Below the pieces are notes generated by a model. That model saw only the letters and a program-made list of their open reading frames with translations, was not told the DNA's origin and made no database searches. Below, piece by piece: positions 54,957-63,354 of a stretch of 64,000 nt of DNA. This DNA is from Amycolatopsis methanolica 239 (GTDB taxonomy: Bacteria > Actinomycetota > Actinomycetes > Mycobacteriales > Pseudonocardiaceae), in assembly GCF_000739085.1 (NCBI RefSeq), contig NZ_CP009110.1:2790001-2854000 (forward strand). The letters run 5' to 3'. How positions within the stretch are numbered: the stretch's first letter is position 1; every line of letters starts with the position of its first letter. The translations under genes were made by a program, and so were the position numbers.

Positions 54957-55484
54957 TCAGCGCCGGGCGCGCTGGTAGTGGCGGCGGGCCCGCTCGCGGT
55001 TGCCGCAGTCGGCGGAGCTGCACCAGCGGCGGGAGCCGTTGCGGCTGCGGTCCAGGAAAAGCCGGCCGCAGCCGTCGTCGGCGCAGCGGCACAGCCGGGT
55101 CAGATCCTCGAACTGCAGCAGCCGCCACGTCTCCAGCGCCAGCGCGTCGCGCAGGTCCCGGGTGCCGTGGACCGGGATCCGCCACTCCAGCGGCACCACC
55201 GACGCGACCTCCGCCCGCGCCAGCGCACCCACGATCAGCCGGCGCAACGGTTCGACGTCCCCGGGCTCCGCACCGGTCGCCAGCGGCTCCAGCACCCGGT
55301 GGGCCACCTCCCGGAGCTCGCGCACCTCGGTCACGCCACCGTCCGCGACCACGGTGAACCCGGCCGCCTCGGCCCACCGCCGCAGCGCGTCGTCGTCCGG
55401 CAGCCGCTCCTCGCGCCGCGCCGGGTCCAGACGCCACGCGACCGTGTTGACCAGGTTGAGCGCCACATGACCGCCGACGAACAT
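54957..55484 (-). CDS. CGNR zinc-finger transcriptional regulator (ABATE domain)
   Basis: The 175-residue protein has an N-terminal ABATE-type helical domain (about 1-120; GHVALNLVNTVAWRLDP) and a C-terminal CGNR zinc finger (about 133-170) with Cys in RCADDGCGRLFLD and in WCSSADCGNRERARRH. Such proteins act as DNA-binding stress regulators. It is divergent from a broken EamA transporter, which it probably once controlled. An AT-rich patch (55483-55512) between them is the likely shared promoter. Confidence 0.87.
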   Translation of the reverse strand: MFVGGHVALNLVNTVAWRLDPARREERLPDDDALRRWAEAAGFTVVADGGVTEVRELREVAHRVLEPLATGAEPGDVEPLRRLIVGALARAEVASVVPLEWRIPVHGTRDLRDALALETWRLLQFEDLTRLCRCADDGCGRLFLDRSRNGSRRWCSSADCGNRERARRHYQRARR

Positions 55485-55517
55485 CTAATGATGCATAACC
55501 ATGTTTGACTGTTAGGT

Positions 55518-56300
55518 CCACGGGTCGCCGACGGGTACGCGACCTGCCTGGGGTGTCGCGACAGGGGCGCTCGCCGTCACCGCGTCGGCCGTGCTGATCG
55601 AGCTGTCCGACCGCGCCGGGCACCGCCTCGTTCTACCGGTGCCTGTTCGCCCGGCCCCGCTGGCGGTGCTCGCCCGCGCCGAACACGGCGGCGCGCTCGG
55701 TCTAACCGAACGGGTGCGCGCGGTCCCGGCGGGCGCGTTGTTCGCCGGCGACAGTCTGCTGTGGACACAGGCGATCGGTGAGATCGGGGCCGGGCTGTCC
55801 ACGGTGCTGGTCAACCTGCAGGTGGTGCTCGTGCCGGTGATCGCCTGGGTGTCCGACCGGGAGCCGGTGTCCCGCCGCTACTTCGCGGCGGTCGCGCTGG
55901 TGTTGCCGGGGGTGGTGCTCGCCGCGGGCGTGACCGGCGGGCCGGCGTCGGTGGCCGGGACGATCCACGCGTCGCTGGCTGCCCTGTGCTACTCAGGTTT
56001 CCTGCACCTGCTGCGCCGCGGCGGGCAGGACGGGCGGACCCGTCGGTCCTACCTGGTCGTCACCGCCTCCGCCGCGGTCGTGTCGCTGGCTGCCGGGTTA
56101 CTCGGCTACGGGCTGGACCTGACGCCGGGGTGGGCCGCGATCGGCTGGCTGGTGGTCGGCGCGGTCTCCGGGCAGGGCGTCGGCTGGCTCCTGCTCACGC
56201 CGGTGGGCGCGGTGGTGCTGGGGAAACGGCTGTCGCCACAGCAGCTGCTCGGCTGCGCCCTGGTGCTGGCCGGCGCGGTGCTGGCGACTAGATCACCAGC
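55518..56300 (+). pseudogene. EamA/DMT-family transporter, decayed
   Basis: This is a drug/metabolite transporter remnant with recognisable blocks LFAGDSLLWTQAIGEIGAGL, STVLVNLQVVLVPVIAWVSD, HASLAALCYSGFLHLLRRGG and LTPVGAVVLGKRLSPQQLLG. There is no start codon between the in-frame TAG at 55515 and a GTG at 55591. Two opposite frameshifts near 55615-55620 and 55652-55660 hide a GTASFYRCLFARP stretch in another frame. About 20 residues of a membrane helix are missing near 56190, where GWLL is joined directly to LTPVGA. The natural stop is lost in the convergent gene. Four independent lesions make it a pseudogene. Confidence 0.75.
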
Positions 56301-57226
56301 AGCGTCTTCCCCTTGCCGCAGCGGGACTCCAGCGCGCGGTGCGCGTTCGCGGCGCGACCCAGCGGGAAGGTCTGCCCGATGACCGGGTGCACCGCGCCGC
56401 GGGTGGCCAGGCGCAGCATCCGTTCGATGCGGGCGCGGCGGCCGGGCTCGTACTCCCGCAGCTGCTCCAGGCCGTAGGCCGTCACCTCCGGCCGCACCTC
56501 GTCCACCGCGACCGGTGGGCCGCCGGCCCACCCGTAGTTCGAGTACCGCCCGCCCGTGCCGACCAGCTTGGCCGCGGCCCGGCCCAGGTCGCCGCCCACT
56601 CCGTCGAACGCCACGTCCACCGGCCCCACCCGGTCGGTCCAGCCGGGCTCGCTGTAGTCGGCCACCGCGTCCGCGCCCAGCGCGCGCACCATCTCCAGCT
56701 TCTCCGCGCCCCGCGCCGCGCCGGTCACGTGCGCCCCCGCCGCGTGCGCGAGCTGCACCAGCAGGCTGCCCAGCCCGCCAGCGGCCGGCTGCACCAGCAC
56801 CCGCTCACCTCGCCGCACCGCGGCCCGCTCGAACACCGCCAGCGCGGTGGATCCGTCGTGCAGCAACGCCACCGCCTCCCGCAACCCCACGCCGGGCGGG
56901 ACGCGGATCAGCTGTTCGGGCGTGGCCAGCACCTGTTCGGCGTACGCGCCGTTGACGTCGGCCAGCACCCACGCGCCGCACCACGACGGGTCCGCCCCCG
57001 CGCCGAGCTCCGTGACCTGCCCGGCGGCCCCCGCGCCGGGCACGTACGGCGGCGTCACACCGAACAGGTGCCCGGCCTCGCCGCGGCGGATCGCCGTGTC
57101 GATCCACAGCACGCCGGCCACCTTCACCTCGACCACGACCTGCCCGGGCCCCGGGTGCGGGTCCGGCGCCGCCTTCACCCGCAGCACTCCAGGGCCGCCG
57201 AACCGCACCGCCTCGATCACGCGCAT
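56288..57226 (-). CDS. zinc-independent MDR-family quinone oxidoreductase
   Basis: The 312-residue NADPH-dependent enzyme has the GroES-like part (about 1-120; PPYVPGAGAAGQVTELGAG) and a Rossmann domain with VLVQPAAGGLGSLLVQLAHA near 144. It has no catalytic-zinc Cys/His set, as in QOR and crotonase-like MDR members. It resembles MDR enzymes that reduce quinones or enones. A MerR-type operator (57241-57260) lies just upstream, suggesting induction by an electrophile or drug. It is divergent from a universal stress protein gene. Confidence 0.87.
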   Translation of the reverse strand: MRVIEAVRFGGPGVLRVKAAPDPHPGPGQVVVEVKVAGVLWIDTAIRRGEAGHLFGVTPPYVPGAGAAGQVTELGAGADPSWCGAWVLADVNGAYAEQVLATPEQLIRVPPGVGLREAVALLHDGSTALAVFERAAVRRGERVLVQPAAGGLGSLLVQLAHAAGAHVTGAARGAEKLEMVRALGADAVADYSEPGWTDRVGPVDVAFDGVGGDLGRAAAKLVGTGGRYSNYGWAGGPPVAVDEVRPEVTAYGLEQLREYEPGRRARIERMLRLATRGAVHPVIGQTFPLGRAANAHRALESRCGKGKTLLVI

Positions 57227-57240
57227 GCAGGCAGGCTGCA

Positions 57241-57260
57241 ACCTCCACCGCGCTGGAGGT
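57241..57260 (-). promoter_or_regulatory. MerR-type operator in the quinone oxidoreductase promoter
   Basis: ACCTCCA (57241-57247) and TGGAGGT (57254-57260) form a perfect 7-bp dyad with a 6-bp centre. On the minus strand TTGACC overlaps the outer arm as a -35 element, so the dyad falls in the spacer, the usual MerR geometry. The cognate regulator is not in the window. Confidence 0.65.
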
Positions 57261-57283
57261 CAAGCGTGAGTAGCGTGGGCGGC

Positions 57284-58138
57284 ATGGCGGACGAGATCGT
57301 GGTCGGGGTGGACGGTTCGGCGGCGGCGCTGGAGGCCGTCCGGTGGGCGGCGGGTGAGGCGGCGCCGCGGAAGCTGGCGCTGCGGCTGGTCTACGCGGCC
57401 GACGTCACGGGTGGCCGGTTCGACGGCGGGCTGCCGGTGCCGCAGAGCTCCTTCGACGAGCTGCAGCGGGCCGGGCAGCAGCTGCTCGCGGACGCGGCGG
57501 CCGTGGCGGGCGAGGTGACCGTGTCGACGGAGATGCCGCTGGAGCCGCCGGTGCCGCTACTGCTGGAGTGCTCCCGGACGGCGCGGATGGTGGTGCTCGG
57601 CTCGTCCGGGCGGGGTGGGTTCACCGGGATGCTGGCCGGGTCGACGGCCGTGTCGGTCAGCGCGCACGCGTCGTGCCCGGTCGCGGTGGTGCGTGGTCGC
57701 CCGGACGCCGCCGGCCCGGTGGTCGTGGGCGTCGACGGCAGCCCGACCAGCGAGGAAGCGCTGAAGGTGGCGATCGACGAGGCCGCGTGGCGGGAGGTGC
57801 CGCTGGTGGCGGTCCACGCCTGGAGCGACGCCGACTACGGCGTGCCCTTGCCCACCGCGGACCTCGACTGGGCCGAGGTGGAGCGCGAACAGCAGCGCCT
57901 GCTGGCCGAACGGCTGGCGGGCAGGCAGGAGCGCTACCCGGACGTGCGCGTGGAGCGGGTCGTGGTGCGGGACCGCCCGCGGGACGAGCTGCTGGCCCGC
58001 AGCCGCGACGCGCAGCTGGTCGTGGTGGGCAGCCGCGGCCGCGGCGGGTTCCGGGGGCTGGTGCTCGGGTCGACGAGCCAGGCGCTCATCCACCACGCCG
58101 ACTGCCCGGTGCTGGTGGTGCGGCCACAGGCTGCTTGA
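57284..58138 (+). CDS. universal stress protein with two Usp domains
   Basis: The 284-residue tandem UspA protein has domain 1 from IVVGVDGSAAALEAVRWA to LGSSGRGGFTGMLAGSTAVS near 103-122, and domain 2 from VVVGVDGSPTSEEALKVA near 147 to VGSRGRGGFRGLVLGSTSQA near 248-267. Both keep the ATP-binding G-x2-G-x9-GS/T motif. Actinobacteria use such tandem proteins in hypoxia and stress responses. TAGCGT (57271-57276) lies 7 nt before the ATG. It is divergent from the quinone oxidoreductase. Confidence 0.9.
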   Translation: MADEIVVGVDGSAAALEAVRWAAGEAAPRKLALRLVYAADVTGGRFDGGLPVPQSSFDELQRAGQQLLADAAAVAGEVTVSTEMPLEPPVPLLLECSRTARMVVLGSSGRGGFTGMLAGSTAVSVSAHASCPVAVVRGRPDAAGPVVVGVDGSPTSEEALKVAIDEAAWREVPLVAVHAWSDADYGVPLPTADLDWAEVEREQQRLLAERLAGRQERYPDVRVERVVVRDRPRDELLARSRDAQLVVVGSRGRGGFRGLVLGSTSQALIHHADCPVLVVRPQAA

Positions 58139-58534
58139 TCGCGGAGTTCGTGCGGGCTGGGGTAATGGGGTGCCTGCTGCACGGGGGTGCGCCCGGTGGC
58201 GGGTGGCGGGGGTGCCTCGCTGCAGGGCCCGCGTGCGGGTGGCGGCCCGCTCCGCGGGGCTGAGCCTGGGGCGCGGGCCGGGGCGGCAGCCGCGAGGTGG
58301 TGCGGCTGGATGGCGGGTGGCGCCCCGCCGTGGGCGCGGCGGGAGGTGGTGCGGCTGGGCGGCCGGTGCGCCCCCGCTGCGCGGGGCTGCGCGCGGGAAT
58401 GGTCGCGCGCACCTTCCCGCTCCGCGGGAGTGCGCCCCGGGGGACGCGGCCGCCGAGGGGTAGGGCCAGCCCCACCGGGGATTCGGTGGCCGGCACCGCT
58501 GACCGGCGCCCCGATCCGCGATGGGATCTGACCT
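58139..58534. repeat. G-rich intergenic region with an imperfect 49-bp tandem repeat
   Basis: These 396 bp contain no credible gene. GAGGTGGTGCGGCTGG occurs at 58294 and again at 58343, a 49-bp period with similar flanking GGCGGGTGGCGCC-like text. CGCTCCGCGGG/CGCTGCGCGGG palindromes recur near 58250, 58375 and 58427. The plus strand is G-rich, like the gap at 54581-54956. The right edge must contain the promoter of the ABC operon, which I cannot pin down. Confidence 0.5.
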
Positions 58535-59305
58535 ATGACAACGCCTCTGGAAACCGCCGTCGCCGGCAGGCATCGGCCGCGCGGGCAGCCCGCCGTCGAC
58601 TTTCGGGCCGTTTCCCGCACCTACGCCGCCGGCCAGCACGAGGTCCGTGCGCTCGACGGGGTCACCGTCGCCTTCCCCGCCGGGTCCTGGACCGCCGTCA
58701 TGGGGCCCTCCGGCTCCGGCAAGTCGACCCTCCTGCACTGCGCCGCCGGCCTGGAACGCGTCACCACCGGGCAGGTCCTCCTCGGCGGCGAGGACATCAC
58801 CACCGCGGACGACGCCCACCTCACCGCGCTGCGCCGCAGCGAGATCGGCTTCGTCTTCCAGAGCTTCAACCTTATCGGCTCGCTCACCGCGGAGCAGAAC
58901 GTCGCGCTCCCACTCCGGCTCGCCGGCACCCGGCCGTCCACGAAGGACGTTCGCGCGGTGCTCGCCGCCGTCGGGCTCGACGACCGCCGCCGGCACCGGC
59001 CCCGCGAACTGTCCGGCGGCCAGCAGCAGCGCGTCGCGATCGCCAGGGCCATGGTCACCCGCCCGCGCGTCCTCTTCGCCGACGAACCCACCGGCGCCCT
59101 CGACTCCACCGCGGCCCGCAAGGTCCTCGGCCTGCTGCGGGACCTCGTCACCGCGGGCCAGAGCATCGTCATGGTCACCCACGACCCGTCCGCCGCCGCC
59201 AGCGCCGACTCCGTGGTGTTCCTCCGCGACGGCCGCGTCGTCGACCACGCCGTCACCCCGACCACCCCTGAGGTCGCGGACCGCCTCGCCCGGCTGAAGG
59301 CCTGA
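58535..59305 (+). CDS. ABC transporter ATP-binding protein (LolD/MacB type)
   Basis: The 256-residue ATPase has Walker A GPSGSGKSTLLHCAAG near 56-71, Q-loop FVFQSFNLIGSLTAEQNV, signature LSGGQQQRVAIARAM near 156-170 and Walker B FADEPTGALDS. The spacing and DEPTGALDS are typical of type VII (FtsE/LolD/MacB) exporters that pair with FtsX-like permeases. The permease gene follows 2 bp after the stop. The cargo is unknown and may be a peptide or antibiotic. No two-component system is nearby. Confidence 0.9.
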   Translation: MTTPLETAVAGRHRPRGQPAVDFRAVSRTYAAGQHEVRALDGVTVAFPAGSWTAVMGPSGSGKSTLLHCAAGLERVTTGQVLLGGEDITTADDAHLTALRRSEIGFVFQSFNLIGSLTAEQNVALPLRLAGTRPSTKDVRAVLAAVGLDDRRRHRPRELSGGQQQRVAIARAMVTRPRVLFADEPTGALDSTAARKVLGLLRDLVTAGQSIVMVTHDPSAAASADSVVFLRDGRVVDHAVTPTTPEVADRLARLKA

Positions 59306-59307
59306 CC

Positions 59308-61158
59308 GTGTTGCGACTGTCCTGGAACACCTTCACCGACCGCTGGCCGCTGTTCCTCGGCGCCATCCTGACCGTCTGCCTCGGCGTCGCGCTCGTCCAG
59401 TCGTCACTGCTGATCCTGGTCTCCGCCGCGACCGCGGGCGGCGAGGTCGTCGAGGCGGTCACCCTGCTCGGCCTGACCCTGGGCATCTCGGTGTTCCTCG
59501 CGGTGTTCATCGTCAGCTCCACCTTCGCCTTCACCGTCGCCCAGCGCCAACGGGACCTGGCGCTGCTGCGGCTCGTCGGCGGTGGCCGCGGCCAGGTGCG
59601 CCGCCTGCTGCTGTCGGAGGCATTGCTGCTGGGCGTGCTCGGCACCGCCTTCGGCGTCCCGCTCGGCCTGCTGGTGATGCGGGTCCAGACCTGGCTGCTG
59701 CGCGAACTCGGCTTCGTGCCGTCCGCGTTCACCCCGCGCTGGCAGGACTGGATCCTCAGCGTGTCCGCGGGCATCGGGCTCGGTGTCGCGATCGCCGGGG
59801 TGCTCGCCGCGTCCCGGCGCGCCGCGAAAGTGCGCCCGCTGGAGGCCCTGCGCGAGACCGGCGCGGCGGCCCGCGTCATGAGCGGCGCCCGCTGGTTCTT
59901 CGGCGTGCTGTTCCTGGCCGGGGCGCTCGCCATGACGAGCGTGTCCGCGTTCGCCCCGCCCGAGGGCGCCATCGCGCTGTCGATCAACACCGCGCTCGCC
60001 GCCGCGGTCGCCCTGACCGCGCTGAGCCCGCTGGTCGTGCCCGCGGCCGGGCGCCTGGCCGGGCTGGTCCTGCGCGGGCCACTGGGACGGCTGGCCGAGG
60101 CGAACCTGCGCGACGGCGTCCGCCGCAGCGCCTCCACCGCCGCGCCGCTGATCGTGCTCGTCGCGCTGCTGGTCGCCCAGGCGGGCACGCTCGCCACCAT
60201 CGGCAAGGGCGCCGAAATCGAACAGCGTGCCGACATTCGTGGGGACCTCGTGGTCACCACCACGGGACCGTCCGATCTGGACGTTCCCGGCGTGGTCGCG
60301 GTGTCCCCGCAGACCCGGGTGCCGGTCTCGGTCGTCACCTACGGCGACGACGACACCGACACCGACACCGAACAGGGCTACGCCGCCGCGATCGACCCCG
60401 CCGCCTACGCCGCGACCCACGTGCGCGTCCCGGAGCAGGGATCGCTCGCCGACCTGACCGGGCCGACCATCGCTGTCGCCGACGGGTTCCAGCCGGTCGG
60501 CAGCACCGTCACCGCCCGGATCGGCGACAGCGAGCTGGACCTGCGGGTCGTGGCCGTGCTGCCGGCGACGCTCGGTGGCGGCGCGGACTTCCTGCTGCCA
60601 CGCGAGATCGTGCCCGCCCCGGTGCTGGCCGCCACGCCCACCGAATCCATCGTGCGCGTGGCGCCCGGCGCGGGCGCGAGCGCGCTCGCCGGCCGCGGTG
60701 AAGTGACCACAGTGGACGACTGGATCGCCGCCACCAGCGCGGACCGGCAGGACACCAGCACCGGCATCATGACCGTGATCATGGGCCTGTCCGGGCTGTA
60801 CGCGCTGATCGCGGTGGTCAACGCCGTGGTCATCGCCGCCGCCGACCGGCGCCGCGAGTTCGCCGTGGCCAGGGTGACCGGGCTGACCCGCGCGCAGGTG
60901 GTGCGGGCCGCGGTGCTTGAGTCCGGCGCGGTCACCGGCATCGGACTGGTGCTGGGCGGCCTCGCCGCGACCACGACCCTGATCGGGATCTCCGCCGCGG
61001 CGGGCCGCATCGCCGGGCAGAGCGTCCTGGTGGTGCCGTGGGCGCTGATCACGGTCGTGGTGCTGGGCGCGTTCGCGGTGGTCGGCGCGACCAGCGCGTG
61101 GACGGCGTTGTCCGCGACCCGGCCCAGCCCGGTGTCGCTCACCGGCGCGGCCGAGTGA
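59308..61158 (+). CDS. FtsX-like ABC transporter permease
   Basis: The 616-residue protein has an N-terminal membrane helix (about 12-38), an FtsX core near 50-175 (STFAFTVAQRQRDLALLRLV is the coupling element), a central helix group near 195-300, an extracytoplasmic domain (about 310-480) and a second FtsX core near 485-610 (AAADRRREFAVARVTGLTRA). It is a single chain with the duplicated layout, somewhat short (about 600 rather than 800 residues). It works with the adjacent ATPase. The last 20 nt overlap the convergent P450 gene. Confidence 0.88.
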   Translation: MLRLSWNTFTDRWPLFLGAILTVCLGVALVQSSLLILVSAATAGGEVVEAVTLLGLTLGISVFLAVFIVSSTFAFTVAQRQRDLALLRLVGGGRGQVRRLLLSEALLLGVLGTAFGVPLGLLVMRVQTWLLRELGFVPSAFTPRWQDWILSVSAGIGLGVAIAGVLAASRRAAKVRPLEALRETGAAARVMSGARWFFGVLFLAGALAMTSVSAFAPPEGAIALSINTALAAAVALTALSPLVVPAAGRLAGLVLRGPLGRLAEANLRDGVRRSASTAAPLIVLVALLVAQAGTLATIGKGAEIEQRADIRGDLVVTTTGPSDLDVPGVVAVSPQTRVPVSVVTYGDDDTDTDTEQGYAAAIDPAAYAATHVRVPEQGSLADLTGPTIAVADGFQPVGSTVTARIGDSELDLRVVAVLPATLGGGADFLLPREIVPAPVLAATPTESIVRVAPGAGASALAGRGEVTTVDDWIAATSADRQDTSTGIMTVIMGLSGLYALIAVVNAVVIAAADRRREFAVARVTGLTRAQVVRAAVLESGAVTGIGLVLGGLAATTTLIGISAAAGRIAGQSVLVVPWALITVVVLGAFAVVGATSAWTALSATRPSPVSLTGAAE

Positions 61159-62326
61159 GGTGCAGCCGCATCGGCAGCGACTGCCACGCGCGCAACGTGT
61201 TGTTCAGGTGGCGGGTGCCCGGGCCGAGCAGTTCGAACCGGCGCACCCGCTTCGCCAGCGCGGTCAGCAGCGCCTCGGCCTCCAGCCGGGCGACGTGCTG
61301 GCCCACGCACTGGTGCAGGCCCATCCCGAACCCGACGTGGCCGGACGGGTCGCGGCTCAGGTCGAAGACGTCCGGATCGGCCCAGCGGCGCGGATCCCGG
61401 TTCGCCGCGCCGAGGAACATCAGGATTTTGTGCCCGGCCGGGATGGTCACGTCCGCGACGCGGGTGTCCCGGGTGGCCGTGCGGAAGAACGTCTGCACCG
61501 GCGACTGCCAGCGCACCGCCTCGTCGAAGGCCGCCCGGGCGAGCCGGGGCTGCTCGCGCAGCCGGTCCCACTGCCCCGGGTGGGTGGCGAAGGCGTAGAG
61601 CACGGCGGCCAGCCCGTGCACCGTGGTGTCCACGCCGGCCGTGAGCAGCGACCGGACCACCAGCGGCGCCTGCTCGTGCGTGATCTCGCCGCGGTCGGCG
61701 GCCGCCCAGATCGCCGCGCCGAACCCGTCGCCGGTGAGGCGGTCGCGGGCGCACTGCTCGTTCACCCACCCCGACCACCGCGGCATGTCCGCGGCCAGCG
61801 AGGTGACCAGCTCGTTGAGCGGGCCGAACGCGTTGAAGGCGAAGTTGCCGTAGGGCAACAGGTTCTCGCGTCCCTCGCGGCCGATCCCGACCGCGTCCGG
61901 GAACACGCGCAGCGGGAACGCCTCGGCGAGCGCGGGGACGACGTCGAGTTCGGTGTCCAGCACACGCTCGACGAGGTCCTCGGCCGCGGCGAACCAGTCC
62001 TCCCGCAGTTTCCGCAGCGCGCGCGGCCCGAGGATGCCGGACAGGACCCGGCGCGGGGCGTCGTGGCGGGGCGGGTCCGCCTCGAGCAGCAGGCTCGGCG
62101 GCCGCCACGGCTCCTCGACGTGGAAGTTGGCCAGCCCGACCCCGGCGGCGGAGGAGAAGTCCTGCCAGTTCACCAGCGCGGCGTGCACGTGCTCGTAGCG
62201 GGCGAGGGCGTAGACGTCGTAGCGGATCAGGTGCACGACCGGGCCGGCGTCGCGCAGCTTGGCATGCAGGGGTTCCGGTTCGGCCAGGACCTCGGGCGCG
62301 AACGGGTCGGTGTCGTCGGTGATCAC
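61139..62326 (-). CDS. cytochrome P450, CYP199A-like (para-substituted benzoate monooxygenase type)
   Basis: The 395-residue P450 has the I-helix LLTAGVDTTVHGLAAVLYAF near 238, the ExxR in FDEAVRW, and heme ligand Cys340 in HVGFGMGLHQCVGQHVARLE. Blocks EEPWRPPSLLLEADPPRHD, VFPDAVGIGREGRENLLPYG and SPVQTFFRTATRD are strongly like CYP199A2, which O-demethylates 4-methoxybenzoate and oxidises other para-substituted benzoates. Substrate class is inferred from this likeness, recalled without a search. The GTG has GAGGAG upstream and lies 15 nt after the reductase stop, so the pair is co-transcribed. Confidence 0.9.
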   Translation of the reverse strand: MITDDTDPFAPEVLAEPEPLHAKLRDAGPVVHLIRYDVYALARYEHVHAALVNWQDFSSAAGVGLANFHVEEPWRPPSLLLEADPPRHDAPRRVLSGILGPRALRKLREDWFAAAEDLVERVLDTELDVVPALAEAFPLRVFPDAVGIGREGRENLLPYGNFAFNAFGPLNELVTSLAADMPRWSGWVNEQCARDRLTGDGFGAAIWAAADRGEITHEQAPLVVRSLLTAGVDTTVHGLAAVLYAFATHPGQWDRLREQPRLARAAFDEAVRWQSPVQTFFRTATRDTRVADVTIPAGHKILMFLGAANRDPRRWADPDVFDLSRDPSGHVGFGMGLHQCVGQHVARLEAEALLTALAKRVRRFELLGPGTRHLNNTLRAWQSLPMRLHLTRPRR

Positions 62327-62341
62327 GGGAGTCTCCTCAGG

Positions 62342-63283
62342 TCACAGGTCGAGGACGAGGCGGTCGGTGCACGCGCGGGACACGCACACGAACATGACCT
62401 CGCCCGCGGCGCGCTCGTGGTCGGCGAGGATCGAGTCGCGGTGGTCCGGAACGCCGGCCAGGACACCGGTTTCGCAGGTGCCGCAGGTGCCCTGCCGGCA
62501 CGACGACAGCACGTCCACGCCTGCGCCGCGCACCGCTTCCAGCACCGAGATCCCCGGCGTGACGGTGACGGTCGCCCCGGTCCGCCGCAGCTCGACCTCG
62601 AACGGCTCGTCCCGCACCGGCGCCTGCTCACGTGCCGTGAAGCGCTCGACGTGCAGCGAAAACGGCGGCCACGCGCGGCAGGCGGATTCGACGGCGGCCA
62701 GCAGGGGAGCGGGCCCGCAGCAGTAGACCTTCGTGCCCGGGCGCGGGGTGCCGAGCCAGGACGCCAGGTCGAGCAGGCCGTGTTCGTCCTCGGGCACCAG
62801 GTGGACGCGGTCGCCGTACCCGGCGAGCTCGTCGGTGAAGGCCATCGACGCGCGGCGGCGGCCGCCGTAGAGCAGGGTCCAGTCGGCGCCGAGCAGGTCG
62901 GCCTGGTGGATCATCGGCAGCAGCGGGGTGATGCCGATGCCGCCCGCGACGAACAGGTAGCGCCCGGACGGCACGAGCGGGAAGTTGTTGCTCGGCCCGC
63001 CGACGCCGACGCGGTCGCCGGGCCGCAGCCGGTCGTGCACGTAGGCCGAGCCGCCGCGACCCGCGGGCTCGCGCAGCACGCCGATGCGGTAGCTGTGCGC
63101 GTCCCACCGGTCGCCGCACAGCGAGTACTGCCGGGTCAGCCCGTTCGGCAGCACGAGGTCGATGTGCGCGCCGGGGGTCCAGTCCGGCAGCCGGCCGCCG
63201 TCCGGACGGGACAGGGTCAGCGCCAGCACCCCCTCGGCGCGTTCTTCGCGGGCGGTGACCTCCAGGGTCACGACTTGGCTCAC
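62342..63283 (-). CDS. phthalate-dioxygenase-reductase-type FMN/2Fe-2S reductase
   Basis: The 313-residue electron-transfer protein has an FMN-binding barrel (about 1-100; RQYSLCGD), an NAD domain (about 105-220; YLFVAGGIGITPLLPMIHQA) and a C-terminal plant-type 2Fe-2S domain (about 228-313) with Cys in SSCRQGTCGTCETGV and in FVCVSRAC. This single-chain VanB/PDR type usually feeds Rieske oxygenases. Beside a P450 it makes a two-component monooxygenase, with electrons flowing from NADH through FMN and the iron-sulfur centre. The GTG has AAGGAGG upstream. Confidence 0.92.
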   Translation of the reverse strand: MSQVVTLEVTAREERAEGVLALTLSRPDGGRLPDWTPGAHIDLVLPNGLTRQYSLCGDRWDAHSYRIGVLREPAGRGGSAYVHDRLRPGDRVGVGGPSNNFPLVPSGRYLFVAGGIGITPLLPMIHQADLLGADWTLLYGGRRRASMAFTDELAGYGDRVHLVPEDEHGLLDLASWLGTPRPGTKVYCCGPAPLLAAVESACRAWPPFSLHVERFTAREQAPVRDEPFEVELRRTGATVTVTPGISVLEAVRGAGVDVLSSCRQGTCGTCETGVLAGVPDHRDSILADHERAAGEVMFVCVSRACTDRLVLDL

Positions 63284-63354
63284 CGGACGCCTCCTTGCGC
63301 TGGGTTGCTGGCACGCAGGATGCGGTTCCGCGGTGACGGGCGGCGACCGGGTTC

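Noticed and set aside
54599-55508. Plus-strand open frames of about 220-250 codons in the region downstream of dinB
   Set aside because: They lie in G-rich intergenic DNA and antisense to the CGNR gene, with no protein-like composition.
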